This document shows, piece by piece, positions 7,726 through 16,866 of a stretch of 64,000 nt of DNA. The stretch spans positions 2,368,001-2,432,000 of the forward strand of contig NZ_AP019700.1 of assembly GCF_006738645.1 (NCBI RefSeq), given 5' to 3'. The notes beneath the pieces are model-generated. The model did not search any database. It was not told the origin of the DNA and saw only the letters and a list, made by a program, of their open reading frames with translations. The DNA comes from Stella humosa. GTDB taxonomy: Bacteria > Pseudomonadota > Alphaproteobacteria > ATCC43930 > Allostellaceae. Made by a program: the position numbers and the translations under genes. Positions within the stretch are counted from its first letter, which is position 1. Every line of letters starts with the position of its first letter.

Positions 7726-9359
7726 CCGGCGCGACCCACGAATCGATCCTGAATGTCGATGACGATACGGCCGGCCGCTATGCGCGCAGCCGCGTGCTGC
7801 AGCATGCCGGCTTCGCCGTAAGCGAGGCCGCCACCGGAGAGGGGGCGTGGGACATCATTCGCCGCGACCCACCACATCTGGTGGTGCTCGACGTGCGCCT
7901 GCCCGACGTCAGCGGGCTGGAGATCTGCCGGCGCATCAAGCAGCATTACCCGTCGGTCTTCGTGCTGCAGATTTCCGCGTCGTTCGTGACGAGGGGCGAC
8001 CGGGTGCGCGGCCTGGATGCCGGTGCCGATGCCTATCTCGTGGCACCCGTCGAATCCGAGGAGCTCGTCGCGTCGGTGCGCGCGCTGATGCGCCTGCGCC
8101 GGGCCGAGGAGCAGCTTCGCCAGTTGAACGAGGGGCTGGAGGAGCGGGTGGCGCTGCGCACCCGCGAACTGGCCGACGCCAATGCCCGCCTGCTGGTCGA
8201 GATCGAGGATCGCGAGCGGGTCGAGGCGCAACTGCGCCAGGCCCAGAAGATCGAGGCGCTGGGCCAGCTCACCGGCGGCATCGCGCATGACTTCAACAAC
8301 CTGCTGACGGTGATCCTGGGCGGGCTGGAGATGGCCGGCGATCATGTTTCCGACCCGCGCGCCCAGCGCATGTTGGCGAATGCCGCCCAGGCCGGCCACC
8401 AAGCCGCACGGCTGACGGCCCAGCTCCTGTCGTTCGCGCGCCGGCAGCATTTCGTGCGCCGCAAGCTTTCGATGTCGGGGATGCTGCGCCGCCTGGAGGG
8501 TTTCCTCCAGCAGACGATCGGGCCGCTGCATCGGGTGGAGCTGGCATTGGCCGAGCCCGACTGGTTCGTGCTGACCGACCGCAGCCAGATCGAGGCGTTG
8601 ATCCTCAACCTCATCATCAATTCCAGGGACGCCATGGCGGGTGGCGGCCTGATCCGCGTCGCGGTCGCGAGCGTGGCCGCGGACGCGCCCCGGCCCGTGG
8701 CGGTCAAGGGGGACCTTGTGGTGCTGACGGTCAGCGACCACGGCACCGGCATGACCGAGGAGGTGAAGGCCAAGGCCTTCGATCCGTTCTTCACCACCAA
8801 GCGGGTCGGCCGGGGCACCGGGCTCGGCCTCAGCATGGTGCATGGCGTCGCGCGGCAGTCGGGCGGCGATGTGACCATCGACACGTGCCTGGGCGAGGGG
8901 ACGACCATCGGCGTCTATCTGCCGCGCGTGGAAGTATCGGCCGAGGAGGCGGCCCAGGCCGACGAGCTGGAGCCGACCCAGTCCGGCGAGAGCAATCCGC
9001 CGCTCCGCATCCTCCTGGTGGACGACAACGCCGCGGTGCTCGAATACTCCGCTTCTGTGCTGGCTGCCGATGGCCACACATTGACGACCTGCACGGACGG
9101 CATGCAGGCGCTGGCGGCCGTCGATGCCGGCACGACCTACGACCTGGCCCTGGTCGACTATGCGATGCCCGGCATGACCGGGCAGGAACTGGCGCGCCAG
9201 CTTCGCCAGCGCCACCCCCAGCGCGCCGTGCTGGTGATGACCGGCTTTGCCGAGGACGCCATCCTGGACCAGTTGGCGCGCGAGCATGTCGTGCTGAAGA
9301 AGCCCTACAGCTTGATGGAGATTCGCGCCGCGATCACCGCCGCCCTGTCGCGGCGCTGA
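7722..9359 (+). CDS. Hybrid histidine kinase REC-HisKA-HATPase-REC
   Basis: The GTG start overlaps the preceding stop (GTGA). The 545 residues hold an N-terminal receiver (Asp57 in [10 protein letters not shown]), a coiled-coil linker (about 125-180), a HisKA domain with His189 in [12 protein letters not shown], a kinase ATPase domain (about 290-405; [27 protein letters not shown]) and a second receiver (about 425-540) with VDYAMPG as the phosphorylation site. No DNA-binding or other output domain is present in this or the previous protein, so the final effector is probably encoded elsewhere. It ends the stressosome operon; the next gene is convergent, nine bases away. Confidence 0.92.
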   Translation: MTGATHESILNVDDDTAGRYARSRVLQHAGFAVSEAATGEGAWDIIRRDPPHLVVLDVRLPDVSGLEICRRIKQHYPSVFVLQISASFVTRGDRVRGLDAGADAYLVAPVESEELVASVRALMRLRRAEEQLRQLNEGLEERVALRTRELADANARLLVEIEDRERVEAQLRQAQKIEALGQLTGGIAHDFNNLLTVILGGLEMAGDHVSDPRAQRMLANAAQAGHQAARLTAQLLSFARRQHFVRRKLSMSGMLRRLEGFLQQTIGPLHRVELALAEPDWFVLTDRSQIEALILNLIINSRDAMAGGGLIRVAVASVAADAPRPVAVKGDLVVLTVSDHGTGMTEEVKAKAFDPFFTTKRVGRGTGLGLSMVHGVARQSGGDVTIDTCLGEGTTIGVYLPRVEVSAEEAAQADELEPTQSGESNPPLRILLVDDNAAVLEYSASVLAADGHTLTTCTDGMQALAAVDAGTTYDLALVDYAMPGMTGQELARQLRQRHPQRAVLVMTGFAEDAILDQLAREHVVLKKPYSLMEIRAAITAALSRR

Positions 9360-9368
9360 TCGCACTGC

Positions 9369-10655
9369 TCAATGCCGCCCCATCAGGTGCGGCAGGAAGG
9401 TGCTGAACGCCGGCACCAGCGTCAGCGCCAGCAGCACCAGGATCTGCAGCGCCAGCATTGGCATCAGCGCGCGCGACAGCGCCGACATCGGCACCTTCGC
9501 CACCAGCGAGACGATGAAGAGCAGGCCACCCACCGGCGGCGTGATCAGGCCCATGGTCAGGTTGACGATGACGATGATGGCGAACTGGATCGGGTCGATG
9601 CCCAGGGCGGCGGCCATCGGCGCCAGGATCGGCACCAGCACCATCACCCCGGGCAGCGGCTCGATGAAGATGCCGAACAGCAGCAGGAAGATGTTGACCC
9701 CGATCAGGAAGGCGATGGGGGACAGGTCGAGCGAGCCGATCCAGGCGGCCAGCGCCTGCGGCACCTGGGCGTAGGTCAGCACCCAGGCGAAGGATGACGA
9801 GATGGCCACGATCAGCAGCACCGACGCCGTCAGCAGGGCCGACCGGGTGAGGATGCCGGGCAGCATCGCCCAGGTCAGCGTGCCGTAGACCCAGCGCCCG
9901 ACCGCCAGCGCATAGACGACGGCCACCACCGAGGCCTCGGTCGGCGTGAAGGCGCCGCTGTGGATGCCGCCGACGATGAGGACCGGCAGCAGCAGGGCCG
10001 GCACGGCGCGCCAGGTGGTGGAGACGATCTCGGCCAGGGTCGGCGGGCCGCCCTCGCCGCGATAGTTCATCCGCCGGCTGATCCAGGCATTGTAGCCGAG
10101 CAGCACGCCCGAGATCATCAGGCCGGGGATGACGCCGGCCCAGAAGAGCCCCAGCACCGACACGCGCTGGTCCTGGATGGCGTAGATGATCATGATGATC
10201 GAAGGCGGGATGATCGGGCCGACGACGGCGGTCGCGGCCGTCAGGGCCGCCGCATAGGCGGGCGGGTAGCCCGAATTGCGCATCATCCGGATCAGGATGG
10301 CGCCGGGGCCGGCCGCGTCCGCCAGGGCCGATCCGCTGATGCCCGAGAAGAAGGTGAGCGTCAGGATGTTGGTGTGGCCGAGGCCGCCGCGGCGATGGCC
10401 GACGAACATGGCCGCGAAGCGCAGCAGCACGTGCGCCAGCGCCCCGCCGGTCATCAGTTCGGCCGCCAGCAGGAAGAACGGCATCGCCATCAGCGGGAAG
10501 CTGTCGATGCCGGTGAACATCTTCTGCACGAGGCTGATGTAGGGCAGGCCCTGCACCGCCATGGCCGAGAAGGTGGCGGCGCCGATGGCGAACGCCACGG
10601 GCACGCCCAGCGCCAGGAACAGGACCAGGCTGCCGAAAAGGGTGGTGGTGATCAC
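9369..10655 (-). CDS. dctM: TRAP transporter large permease (DctM)
   Basis: The 428-residue, very hydrophobic protein belongs to the 12-helix DctM family that drives Na+-coupled solute uptake with a periplasmic binding protein. Signature stretches include GSLVLFLALGVPVAFAIG at the N-terminus, FFSGISGSALADAAGPG and LTAATAVVGPIIPPS in the first half, and LGLITPPVGG-type residues (NLTMGLITPPVGG) near the end. The start is a GTG at 10655 that overlaps the dctQ stop; the longer open frame upstream lies inside dctQ and is not coding. It is the last gene of a dctP-dctQ-dctM operon. Confidence 0.93.
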   Translation of the reverse strand: MITTTLFGSLVLFLALGVPVAFAIGAATFSAMAVQGLPYISLVQKMFTGIDSFPLMAMPFFLLAAELMTGGALAHVLLRFAAMFVGHRRGGLGHTNILTLTFFSGISGSALADAAGPGAILIRMMRNSGYPPAYAAALTAATAVVGPIIPPSIIMIIYAIQDQRVSVLGLFWAGVIPGLMISGVLLGYNAWISRRMNYRGEGGPPTLAEIVSTTWRAVPALLLPVLIVGGIHSGAFTPTEASVVAVVYALAVGRWVYGTLTWAMLPGILTRSALLTASVLLIVAISSSFAWVLTYAQVPQALAAWIGSLDLSPIAFLIGVNIFLLLFGIFIEPLPGVMVLVPILAPMAAALGIDPIQFAIIVIVNLTMGLITPPVGGLLFIVSLVAKVPMSALSRALMPMLALQILVLLALTLVPAFSTFLPHLMGRH

Positions 10656-11167
10656 AGCGAACCTGCCGCGGCCGGGTCGAAGTCCTCTACCTGCTCGAAT
10701 TTTCGCTCGGTCACGAAGCCGCGTGCGATCGCCAGCAGGTGCCAGACGGCGAGCGCGCCCCCGACCGGGATGGCGGCCGCGACATAGCCGAAGGGAATCT
10801 CCAGCACCGGCGTCGTCTGCACCATGGTGCGCTGGGCGAAGCGCCAGCCGATCCATATGAGGAAGAGGCAGGAGGCCAGCACGATCGCCAGGATGATGAC
10901 GCGCAGCGTCCGCGCCACGGCCGGGGCCAGCGCATCCTGCAAATTGTCGATGGCGATGTGTCCGCCGATCCGCATGACCGGGCCGATGCCGAGGAAGGTC
11001 AGCCAGATCATCAGGTAGCGCGCGACCTCCTCGGCCCAGACGATCGATTCCGAGGTCAGGTAGCGCAGCATGACATTGACGAAGACGATGACCGACATGG
11101 CGGCGAGCGCCAGGATCATCGCCCCCCGATTGAGGCCGAGGATCGCGCGGTCGGCGGAAGCGAACAT
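10652..11167 (-). CDS. dctQ: TRAP transporter small permease (DctQ)
   Basis: This 171-residue protein has four predicted membrane helices, the normal topology of the small TRAP permease. The motif VMLRYLTSESIVWAEEVARY, followed by LTFLGIGPVMRIGGHI, is diagnostic of DctQ. It pairs with DctM to form the membrane complex. The stop codon overlaps the GTG of dctM by four bases, and dctP lies 85 bases upstream. A short C-terminal tail (about 150-171) is acidic and proline-poor, of no known meaning. Confidence 0.9.
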   Translation of the reverse strand: MFASADRAILGLNRGAMILALAAMSVIVFVNVMLRYLTSESIVWAEEVARYLMIWLTFLGIGPVMRIGGHIAIDNLQDALAPAVARTLRVIILAIVLASCLFLIWIGWRFAQRTMVQTTPVLEIPFGYVAAAIPVGGALAVWHLLAIARGFVTERKFEQVEDFDPAAAGSL

Positions 11168-11252
11168 GGGAGCGGCCCGATCGACGGAGGGGCAGGACGG
11201 TCAGCGGCCGGCCGGCACGCGAGGCGCGCGCGGCCGGCCGGGCGGTGCCGGG

Positions 11253-12233
11253 CTACTTGAAGTTGCGGATGCGGTCGATCTTGTCCTGGCCGAACTTCTT
11301 GGCGTACTCGGCATAGGCCGGCGTCAGCACGGTCTGGAACTTCGCCGTGTCGACGGCCGACACCACCTGCATGCCCTGGCTCTTCAAGGTCTCGACGCCC
11401 TTGGTCTCGACGTCGTCGACGAACTTGCGCATGGCGACGGCGGCTGCCTTGCCGGCGGACTTGAAGGCCGCCTTGTCGGCGTCGTTGAACGTGTCGTAGC
11501 GCTGCTTGGAGAAGATCATCAGGGCTGGCGAAAAGACGTGCCGCGTCAGCGTCAGGTGCTTCTGCACCTCGGCCATCTTGGCGCTGACGATGACCGAGAT
11601 CGGGTTCTCCTGCCCGTCGATGGTGCCCTGCTGCAGGCCCTGGACGACTTCCGGCCAGGCCATCGGCGTCGGGTTGGCGCCCAGCGTGCGGAAGGCCAGC
11701 ATGTGCACCTGGTTCTCCATGGTGCGCAGCTTCAGGCCCTTCATGTCGTCGGGCGAGGAGACCGGGCGCTTGCCATTGGTCAGGTGGCGGAAGCCCTGCT
11801 CGCCCCAGGCCAGCGCGATCAGGCCCTTGGGCGGGAATTTCGTCAGCAGTTCCTCTCCGATCGGCCCGTCCAGCACGGCGCGGGCATGCGCGGTGTCGCG
11901 GAAGAGGAACGGAATGTCGGTAATCGCCACTTCCGGCACGAAGTTGCCGACCGGGCCGCTGGAAGTAATGACGAGGTCGAGCGTGCCGAGCTGCACGCTC
12001 TCGATCATCTCGCGCTCGCCGCCCAGCGCGCTGGCCGGGAACTGCTCGACCTTGTAGCGACCGCCGGTGGTCCGGGCGAGGTCCTCGGCGAAGGCCGTGG
12101 CGCCGGCGCCGTAGTGCGAGGCGAGCGGCAAGGGGTAGCCGACCTTGATGGCGGTCTGTGCCTGGACGCCGGCGGCCGTCGACAAGACCCCGGCCAGTGC
12201 GGCCAGTCCGAGATAACGCGAAATCTTCACCAA
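11253..12233 (-). CDS. dctP: TRAP transporter substrate-binding protein (DctP family)
   Basis: The 326-residue periplasmic protein starts with a Sec signal peptide (about 1-25, ending VQAQT). It shows DctP features: a beta strand KVGYPLP, the region LGTLDLVITSSGPVGNF, and the conserved stretch KLRTMENQVHMLAFRTLGAN around the carboxylate-binding arginine (about 160). VVQGLQQGTIDGQENP is a further family signature. The ligand is likely an organic or sugar acid, from family knowledge and from the adjacent SDR, MocA and IlvD-type catabolic genes; the exact ligand is unknown. It opens the dctPQM operon. Confidence 0.92.
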   Translation of the reverse strand: MVKISRYLGLAALAGVLSTAAGVQAQTAIKVGYPLPLASHYGAGATAFAEDLARTTGGRYKVEQFPASALGGEREMIESVQLGTLDLVITSSGPVGNFVPEVAITDIPFLFRDTAHARAVLDGPIGEELLTKFPPKGLIALAWGEQGFRHLTNGKRPVSSPDDMKGLKLRTMENQVHMLAFRTLGANPTPMAWPEVVQGLQQGTIDGQENPISVIVSAKMAEVQKHLTLTRHVFSPALMIFSKQRYDTFNDADKAAFKSAGKAAAVAMRKFVDDVETKGVETLKSQGMQVVSAVDTAKFQTVLTPAYAEYAKKFGQDKIDRIRNFK

Positions 12234-12427
12234 AACCCTCCCTGGGAACGCTTATGGCCCGCAGTTTAGGGACTGTGGCGGATGTTCGGAAGGGAAAGGT
12301 TTTCGCCCGGCAGAAGCCGCGTTCGCGGCATCTTGGGGTCCTTTGGGGGACATGGACGTTACCCGCTACACCGACACCATGCTGGGCGGGGACGGCGCCA
12401 TCCTCGTCTTCGTGATCTGAAGGAGGG

Positions 12428-13216
12428 TTACGCCGGCGGGCTGCCGCTGCGGGCGGCAGCACCGCCGTCGACGGCATAGACGACGCCGCTGAGGTAGGAC
12501 GCGCGGGCGGAGCCCAGGAAGGCCACGAGGTCGGCCACCTCGCGCGGCTCGGCCGGCCGGCCGGTCGGCAGGTGCTTGAAATATTCCTGCCAGCGGTCGG
12601 GCGTGCCGTGCTCGGCCTCCGACCGGGTGCGCATGAGCTGGACGATGCGATCGGTCATGACCGCGCCCGGATTGACCGCCAGCACGCGCACCCCATGCTC
12701 CATGCTGTAGCTGCCGAGCGCACGCGTGAAGGCCATCAGGCCGGCATTGCCGGTGCTGCCGGCGATGTAGCCATAGTCGAAGCGCTCGCCCGCCAGGCCG
12801 ATCACGTTGACGATGACGCCCGCGCGGCGGGCCTTCATGCGCTCGTGGAACACGCGGCAGATGTTGATGTAGCCGAATACCTTGAGGTCCCAGGCGGCGC
12901 GCCAGCGCGCCTCGTCGACCGTGTCCAGGCTGCCGCCGGGGATGGCGCCCGCATTGTTCACGAGGATGTCGGCATCCCCGCAGGCCGCGGCCAGCGCCTG
13001 GGCGGACCCGCGGGCCGACAGGTCCATGGCGTGGGTCTCGACCGTCACCTGGTGGCGGGAGCGCACGGCGTCTGCGGCGGCGGCCAGCGCACTGGCGTTG
13101 CGCGCGACCAGATGGATGTTGCAGCCCTCGGCCGCCAACACCTCGGCCACGGCGCGCCCGATGCCCTTGCTGGCGCCGGTGATCACGGCGGTTCGCCCGG
13201 TCAGTTCGAGATCCAT
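12428..13216 (-). CDS. Short-chain dehydrogenase/reductase
   Basis: The 262-residue protein is a classical SDR fold with the cofactor motif TGASKGIG (residues 13-20) and LVNNAGA. The catalytic region reads YIAGSTGN where classical enzymes have YxxxK. The tyrosine is kept but the lysine position is a serine, so catalysis may differ. The ATG at 13216 is chosen over one at 13228 because GGAGAG precedes it at a suitable distance. It is divergent from the GntR-family regulator and lies between a TRAP operon and a sugar-acid-like cluster, consistent with oxidation of the imported acid. Confidence 0.85.
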   Translation of the reverse strand: MDLELTGRTAVITGASKGIGRAVAEVLAAEGCNIHLVARNASALAAAADAVRSRHQVTVETHAMDLSARGSAQALAAACGDADILVNNAGAIPGGSLDTVDEARWRAAWDLKVFGYINICRVFHERMKARRAGVIVNVIGLAGERFDYGYIAGSTGNAGLMAFTRALGSYSMEHGVRVLAVNPGAVMTDRIVQLMRTRSEAEHGTPDRWQEYFKHLPTGRPAEPREVADLVAFLGSARASYLSGVVYAVDGGAAARSGSPPA

Positions 13217-13283
13217 CCCGCTCTCCATTCCATTATCCGGCGATCCTGCCTATATTTTTAGCAAGGAGACCTTCCGGACACGA

Positions 13284-14009
13284 ATGCCCGACGCCAGCCA
13301 CGCCGCAGATATGGTCCCCCACGAGGAACGGTCCAGCCTCGAGGAGAGGATCGCCCGCGAGATCGAGGAGGACATCATCTTCGGCCGGCTGGAGCCGGGT
13401 GCTCGCCTACGGGAAGAACATCTACACCAAAGATTCGGCGGCTCGCGACATTTCGTGCGCCAGGCCCTGGTGCGCCTGGAGCGCGCCGGCATCGTCGCGC
13501 GGGAGCGCAACAAGGGCGCGGCCGTCCGCAGCTTCTCCGCCGAGGAGGTGCTGCAGATCTATGAGGTGCGCGAGATGCTGCAGCGCCAGGCGGCGATGCG
13601 CATCCCCCTGCCGGCCAGGCCCGACGACGTCGCGCGGATCGCGGCGATCCACGCCGACTATGAACGTTGCGCGGACGCGGGCGACCTGCGCGGCGTGCAC
13701 GAGGCCAACGACCGCTTCCACACTGCGCTGTTCGGCCTGTGCGGCAACGAGTACCTGCTGGCGCTGGTGAAGCAGTACATGGACCTGACCTACGCCATTC
13801 GCGCCAAGACCCTGGCCGACCCGGCCCAACTCACCGTGTCGCGCGCCCACCACGCCCTGATGATCGAGTACCTGCGGGGCAACGACGCCTGGGCGCTGGC
13901 CGAACTCTGCGTCCACCATGTCCGGCCCAGCAAGGATGCCTACCTGCTGCGCATCCAGGGCCGCGACGGCGGGGTCAGCCGATCGCGTAGGCGCGCTCGA
14001 CGATCCTGA
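13284..14009 (+). CDS. GntR-family transcriptional regulator (FadR/FCD type)
   Basis: The 241-residue protein has an N-terminal winged helix (about 15-85; SLEERIAREIEEDIIFGRL, then LVRLERAGIVARERNKGA) and an all-helical FCD ligand-binding domain (about 95-225; VREMLQRQAAMRI, HEANDRFHTALF, SRAHHALMIEYL) with histidines typical of metal-assisted carboxylate binding. Such proteins repress sugar-acid or organic-acid genes and release DNA on binding the substrate. AAGGAG lies at 13263-13268, a somewhat long 15 bases before the ATG. An alternative ATG is at 13311. Its 3' end overlaps the convergent MocA gene by 35 bases. Confidence 0.88.
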   Translation: MPDASHAADMVPHEERSSLEERIAREIEEDIIFGRLEPGARLREEHLHQRFGGSRHFVRQALVRLERAGIVARERNKGAAVRSFSAEEVLQIYEVREMLQRQAAMRIPLPARPDDVARIAAIHADYERCADAGDLRGVHEANDRFHTALFGLCGNEYLLALVKQYMDLTYAIRAKTLADPAQLTVSRAHHALMIEYLRGNDAWALAELCVHHVRPSKDAYLLRIQGRDGGVSRSRRRARRS

Positions 14010-14958
14010 GCGTCTCCAGATTGTCGGCCGGTGCGGTTTCGAACGGGCCGCCATCGGCCAGCCGGTCGAGGAAATGGGCGATGGTGTCGCGATAGGACGC
14101 CTTGTAGTTGGCGTCGAGGTCGAGCGGCAGCGTCTCGGTGCCGTCCGGACGGACAAGCTCCAGCCCGGCGCCGGCCAGGCGGATCGTGCCGGCCTCGCCG
14201 AAGATCTCCAGCCGGTCGAGCTGCTGCGGCGGGTGGCCATGGGCCATGAAGTCGCCCACCAGCGTCACCGCGGCCCCATCGCCCGAGCGCATCGCCAGGG
14301 TCGCCCGGTCCTCGCCGCGGATGCCGTTGCAGGACTTGCCGAGCGTCGCCCCTTCCAGCGCCAGCGGTCCCAGCAGGAAGCGCAGGGCGTCGACATGATG
14401 GATCAGCACCTCCATTAGCAGCATCCGCTCCAGCCCCGCCATGAAGGGCTGGCGGACGATGGCGGGCAGGCGGCCATCGGCGTCCGGCAGCAGGCCGCTG
14501 GTCAGGATGGTCAGCAGCGCCTGGCGCGGGCGGCCGATGCGGCCCGCCTCGAGCCAGCGCCGCATCTGCCGGTAGTGCGGCCGGAAGCGCCAGTTCTCGT
14601 GCACCATCAGCCGGACGCGGCCGTCGATGGCCGCGACCAGCGCCTCGGCCTCGGGCAGGGTGGGGGCCAGCGGCTTCTGGCACAGGATCGGCAGGCCATG
14701 GTCGGTCGCCAGGAGGCAGACGGCGGCGTGATGCTCGCGCGGGACGGCGACATCGACGGCATCGAGCCCGCCCGCCGCCAGCATCGCTGCGGCATCGGCA
14801 TAGGTCGCCTGGATGCCGTACTCGGCCGCGCGGGCCGCCCGTGCCTCGGCCGATGGGTCGGCGATGGCGACGACGCGGACGCGGTCGCCCAGCGCGCGAT
14901 AGCCGTCCAGATGATGCTGGGTCACCCAGCCGGCGCCGACGAGGCCGATCCGCTGCAT
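13975..14958 (-). CDS. Gfo/Idh/MocA-family oxidoreductase
   Basis: The 327-residue protein has an N-terminal NAD(P)-binding Rossmann domain (GLVGAGWVTQHH at 4-15) and the C-terminal alpha/beta domain of the Gfo/Idh/MocA family. The conserved EKP motif appears as CQKPLAPTLPEAE (about 115), with Gln in place of Glu. The likely reaction is oxidation or reduction of a sugar, inositol or sugar acid. It is divergent from the IlvD/Edd dehydratase gene with a 167-base intergenic region holding two operator-like sites, so the two genes are probably regulated together by the neighbouring GntR protein. Confidence 0.88.
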   Translation of the reverse strand: MQRIGLVGAGWVTQHHLDGYRALGDRVRVVAIADPSAEARAARAAEYGIQATYADAAAMLAAGGLDAVDVAVPREHHAAVCLLATDHGLPILCQKPLAPTLPEAEALVAAIDGRVRLMVHENWRFRPHYRQMRRWLEAGRIGRPRQALLTILTSGLLPDADGRLPAIVRQPFMAGLERMLLMEVLIHHVDALRFLLGPLALEGATLGKSCNGIRGEDRATLAMRSGDGAAVTLVGDFMAHGHPPQQLDRLEIFGEAGTIRLAGAGLELVRPDGTETLPLDLDANYKASYRDTIAHFLDRLADGGPFETAPADNLETLRIVERAYAIG

Positions 14959-15013
14959 GCCGCTCCGCTCCCCCTTGCAATTTGCCGGCGACGATCCGCA
15001 GGGGACAATGCAA

Positions 15014-15073
15014 TGTCAACAGCCGCCGCAATCCGCTCGCGAAAATCGTCGAATGCGCGACGGATTGTTGACA
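15014..15073. promoter_or_regulatory. Paired TGTTGACA operator candidates in divergent promoter region
   Basis: The sequence TGTCAACA at 15014-15021 and its exact reverse complement TGTTGACA at 15066-15073 lie between the divergent MocA and IlvD/Edd genes. Their start points are 52 bases apart, about five helical turns, so dimers would sit on the same DNA face. TTGTnnACAA-like palindromes are a common recognition type for FadR-subfamily GntR proteins, and one such gene lies at 13284. Binding by that protein is inference. Confidence 0.5.
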
Positions 15074-15125
15074 GCGGCGTCCGGCCTTCGCAGGCTCCGC
15101 CACCCACTGCCTGGAAAGCCGGAAC

Positions 15126-16838
15126 ATGAAGAAGAAGGGTCTGCGGTCGCGCCTGACCAGCTATGGCGACGAAGGGTTCGCGCTCTACCTGCGCGGCGCA
15201 TTCCTGAAGTCGGCCGGCTACGACGACAGCGCGCTCGACCGCCCGATCGTCGGCATCGCCTCCACCGCGTCGGACTTCAACCCGTGCCATGCCACCGTGC
15301 CCAAGCTGGTCGAGGCGGTATCGCGCGGCATCCGGGACGCGGGCGCCATTCCCTTCGTGTTCGGCACCATCTCGCTGCACGAATCCTTCATCCACCCGTC
15401 GACCATGATCCTGCGCAACCTGATGGCCATGGACACCGAGGAGATGATCGGCCGCCAGCCGGTCGATTCCGTGGTCCTGATCGGCGGCTGCGACAAGACG
15501 GTGCCGGCCCAGATCATGGGCGCGATCAGCGCCGACATGCCGGCGGTGATGCTGGTCGTCGGGCCGACCGTCACCGGACGCTTCGAGAAGGAGCGGCTGG
15601 GGGCCTGCTCGGACTGCCGGCGCCTGTGGGCGGCCCACCGCGCGGGTGAGATCGACGACCAGCAACTGGCCGATGCCCATGGCCGGCTGGTGTCGAGCCA
15701 TGGCACCTGCACCATCATGGGCACCGCCAGCACCATGGCGGCGATGGCCGAGACGCTGGGCCTGATGCTGACCGGCGGCACTTCGATCCCGGCCGTCCAT
15801 TCCGAGCGGCTGCGCCATGCCGAGGCAGCCGGCCGGCGCGCGGCCGAGATGGCCATCGCCGGCGGCCCGCGGCCGAGCGAGGTGGTGACGGCGGCGTCCC
15901 TGCGCAATGCGGCGACCGTCCTCCAGGCGCTGGGCGGGTCGACCAACTGCATCATCCATCTGTCGGCAATCGCCGGACGGATGGGCATTCCGCTCGACCT
16001 GGAGGAGGTCGACCGGATCGGCCGCGAGACGCCGGTGCTGATCGACGTGAAGCCGGTGGGCAAGAACTACATGGAGGATTTCCATGGTGCCGGCGGCCTG
16101 CCGGCGCTGATGAAGCGGCTGGGCGACCGGCTCGACCTGACGGCGCCGACGGTGATGGGCTGCACCCTGGGCGAGGCCCTGGCAAAGGCACCCGACTGGG
16201 TCGACGACAAGATCATCCGGCCGCTGGCCGACCCGATCGCACCCGGCGAGGCGCTGTGTATCGTCCGCGGCACGCTGGCGCCGGACGGTGCGGTGATCAA
16301 GCGGGCGGCGGCGTCGGACGCGCTGATGCGCCATGCCGGGCCGGCCATGGTGTTCGACAGCATCGACGACCTGATGGCGCGCATCGACGACCCCGACCTG
16401 CCGGTGACGCGCGACCATGTGCTGGTGCTGCGCAATGCCGGCCCGGTGGGGGCCCCCGGCATGCCCGAGGCGGGCGGCATCCCGATCCCCATGAAGCTGG
16501 CCCGCGCCGGGGTGAAGGACATGGTCCGCATCTCCGATGCGCGGATGAGCGGCACGGCTTCGGGCTCGATCGTGCTGCACGTCTCGCCCGAAGCCGCCGT
16601 CGGCGGGCCGCTGGCGCTGGTGCGCGACGGCGACATGATCGAGATGGACGTGTCGGCCCGCCGCCTCGACCTGCTGGTGGACGAAGGCGAGATGGAGCGG
16701 CGGCGCGCGGCCTGGAAGCCCGGCCCGCGCGCCGGCCGCGGCTACGAGAAACTCTATGTCGACCACGTCCTGCAGGCCGATCGCGGCTGCGACTTCGACT
16801 TCCTTCAGGCAGAATCCCTCCAGGCGCCGAAAGCCTGA
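15126..16838 (+). CDS. IlvD/Edd-family dehydratase (sugar-acid dehydratase type)
   Basis: This 570-residue Fe-S dehydratase removes water from dihydroxy-acids or aldonates to give a 2-keto acid. Cluster cysteines are Cys54 (SDFNPCHATVP), Cys122 (GGCDKTVPAQ, with Lys124 as the Mg-binding lysine) and Cys195 (SSHGTCTIMGTAS). The substrate-side motifs GGSTNCIIHL and MPEAGGIPIP are present. It resembles the arabinonate/xylonate-type members more than biosynthetic IlvD: the context is catabolic (MocA, SDR, TRAP, GntR) and no ilv genes are near. The ATG sits directly after GCCGGAAC without a strong ribosome site. The 100-residue monooxygenase gene follows after 28 bases. Confidence 0.87.
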   Translation: MKKKGLRSRLTSYGDEGFALYLRGAFLKSAGYDDSALDRPIVGIASTASDFNPCHATVPKLVEAVSRGIRDAGAIPFVFGTISLHESFIHPSTMILRNLMAMDTEEMIGRQPVDSVVLIGGCDKTVPAQIMGAISADMPAVMLVVGPTVTGRFEKERLGACSDCRRLWAAHRAGEIDDQQLADAHGRLVSSHGTCTIMGTASTMAAMAETLGLMLTGGTSIPAVHSERLRHAEAAGRRAAEMAIAGGPRPSEVVTAASLRNAATVLQALGGSTNCIIHLSAIAGRMGIPLDLEEVDRIGRETPVLIDVKPVGKNYMEDFHGAGGLPALMKRLGDRLDLTAPTVMGCTLGEALAKAPDWVDDKIIRPLADPIAPGEALCIVRGTLAPDGAVIKRAAASDALMRHAGPAMVFDSIDDLMARIDDPDLPVTRDHVLVLRNAGPVGAPGMPEAGGIPIPMKLARAGVKDMVRISDARMSGTASGSIVLHVSPEAAVGGPLALVRDGDMIEMDVSARRLDLLVDEGEMERRRAAWKPGPRAGRGYEKLYVDHVLQADRGCDFDFLQAESLQAPKA

Positions 16839-16866
16839 GCCCCACATCCCGATAGGAGACATAAGC

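Noticed and set aside
12352-12420. 22-codon open frame between dctP and the SDR gene
   Set aside because: GGGGGA lies too close to the ATG, there is no recognised small-peptide family, and a frame this short occurs easily by chance.
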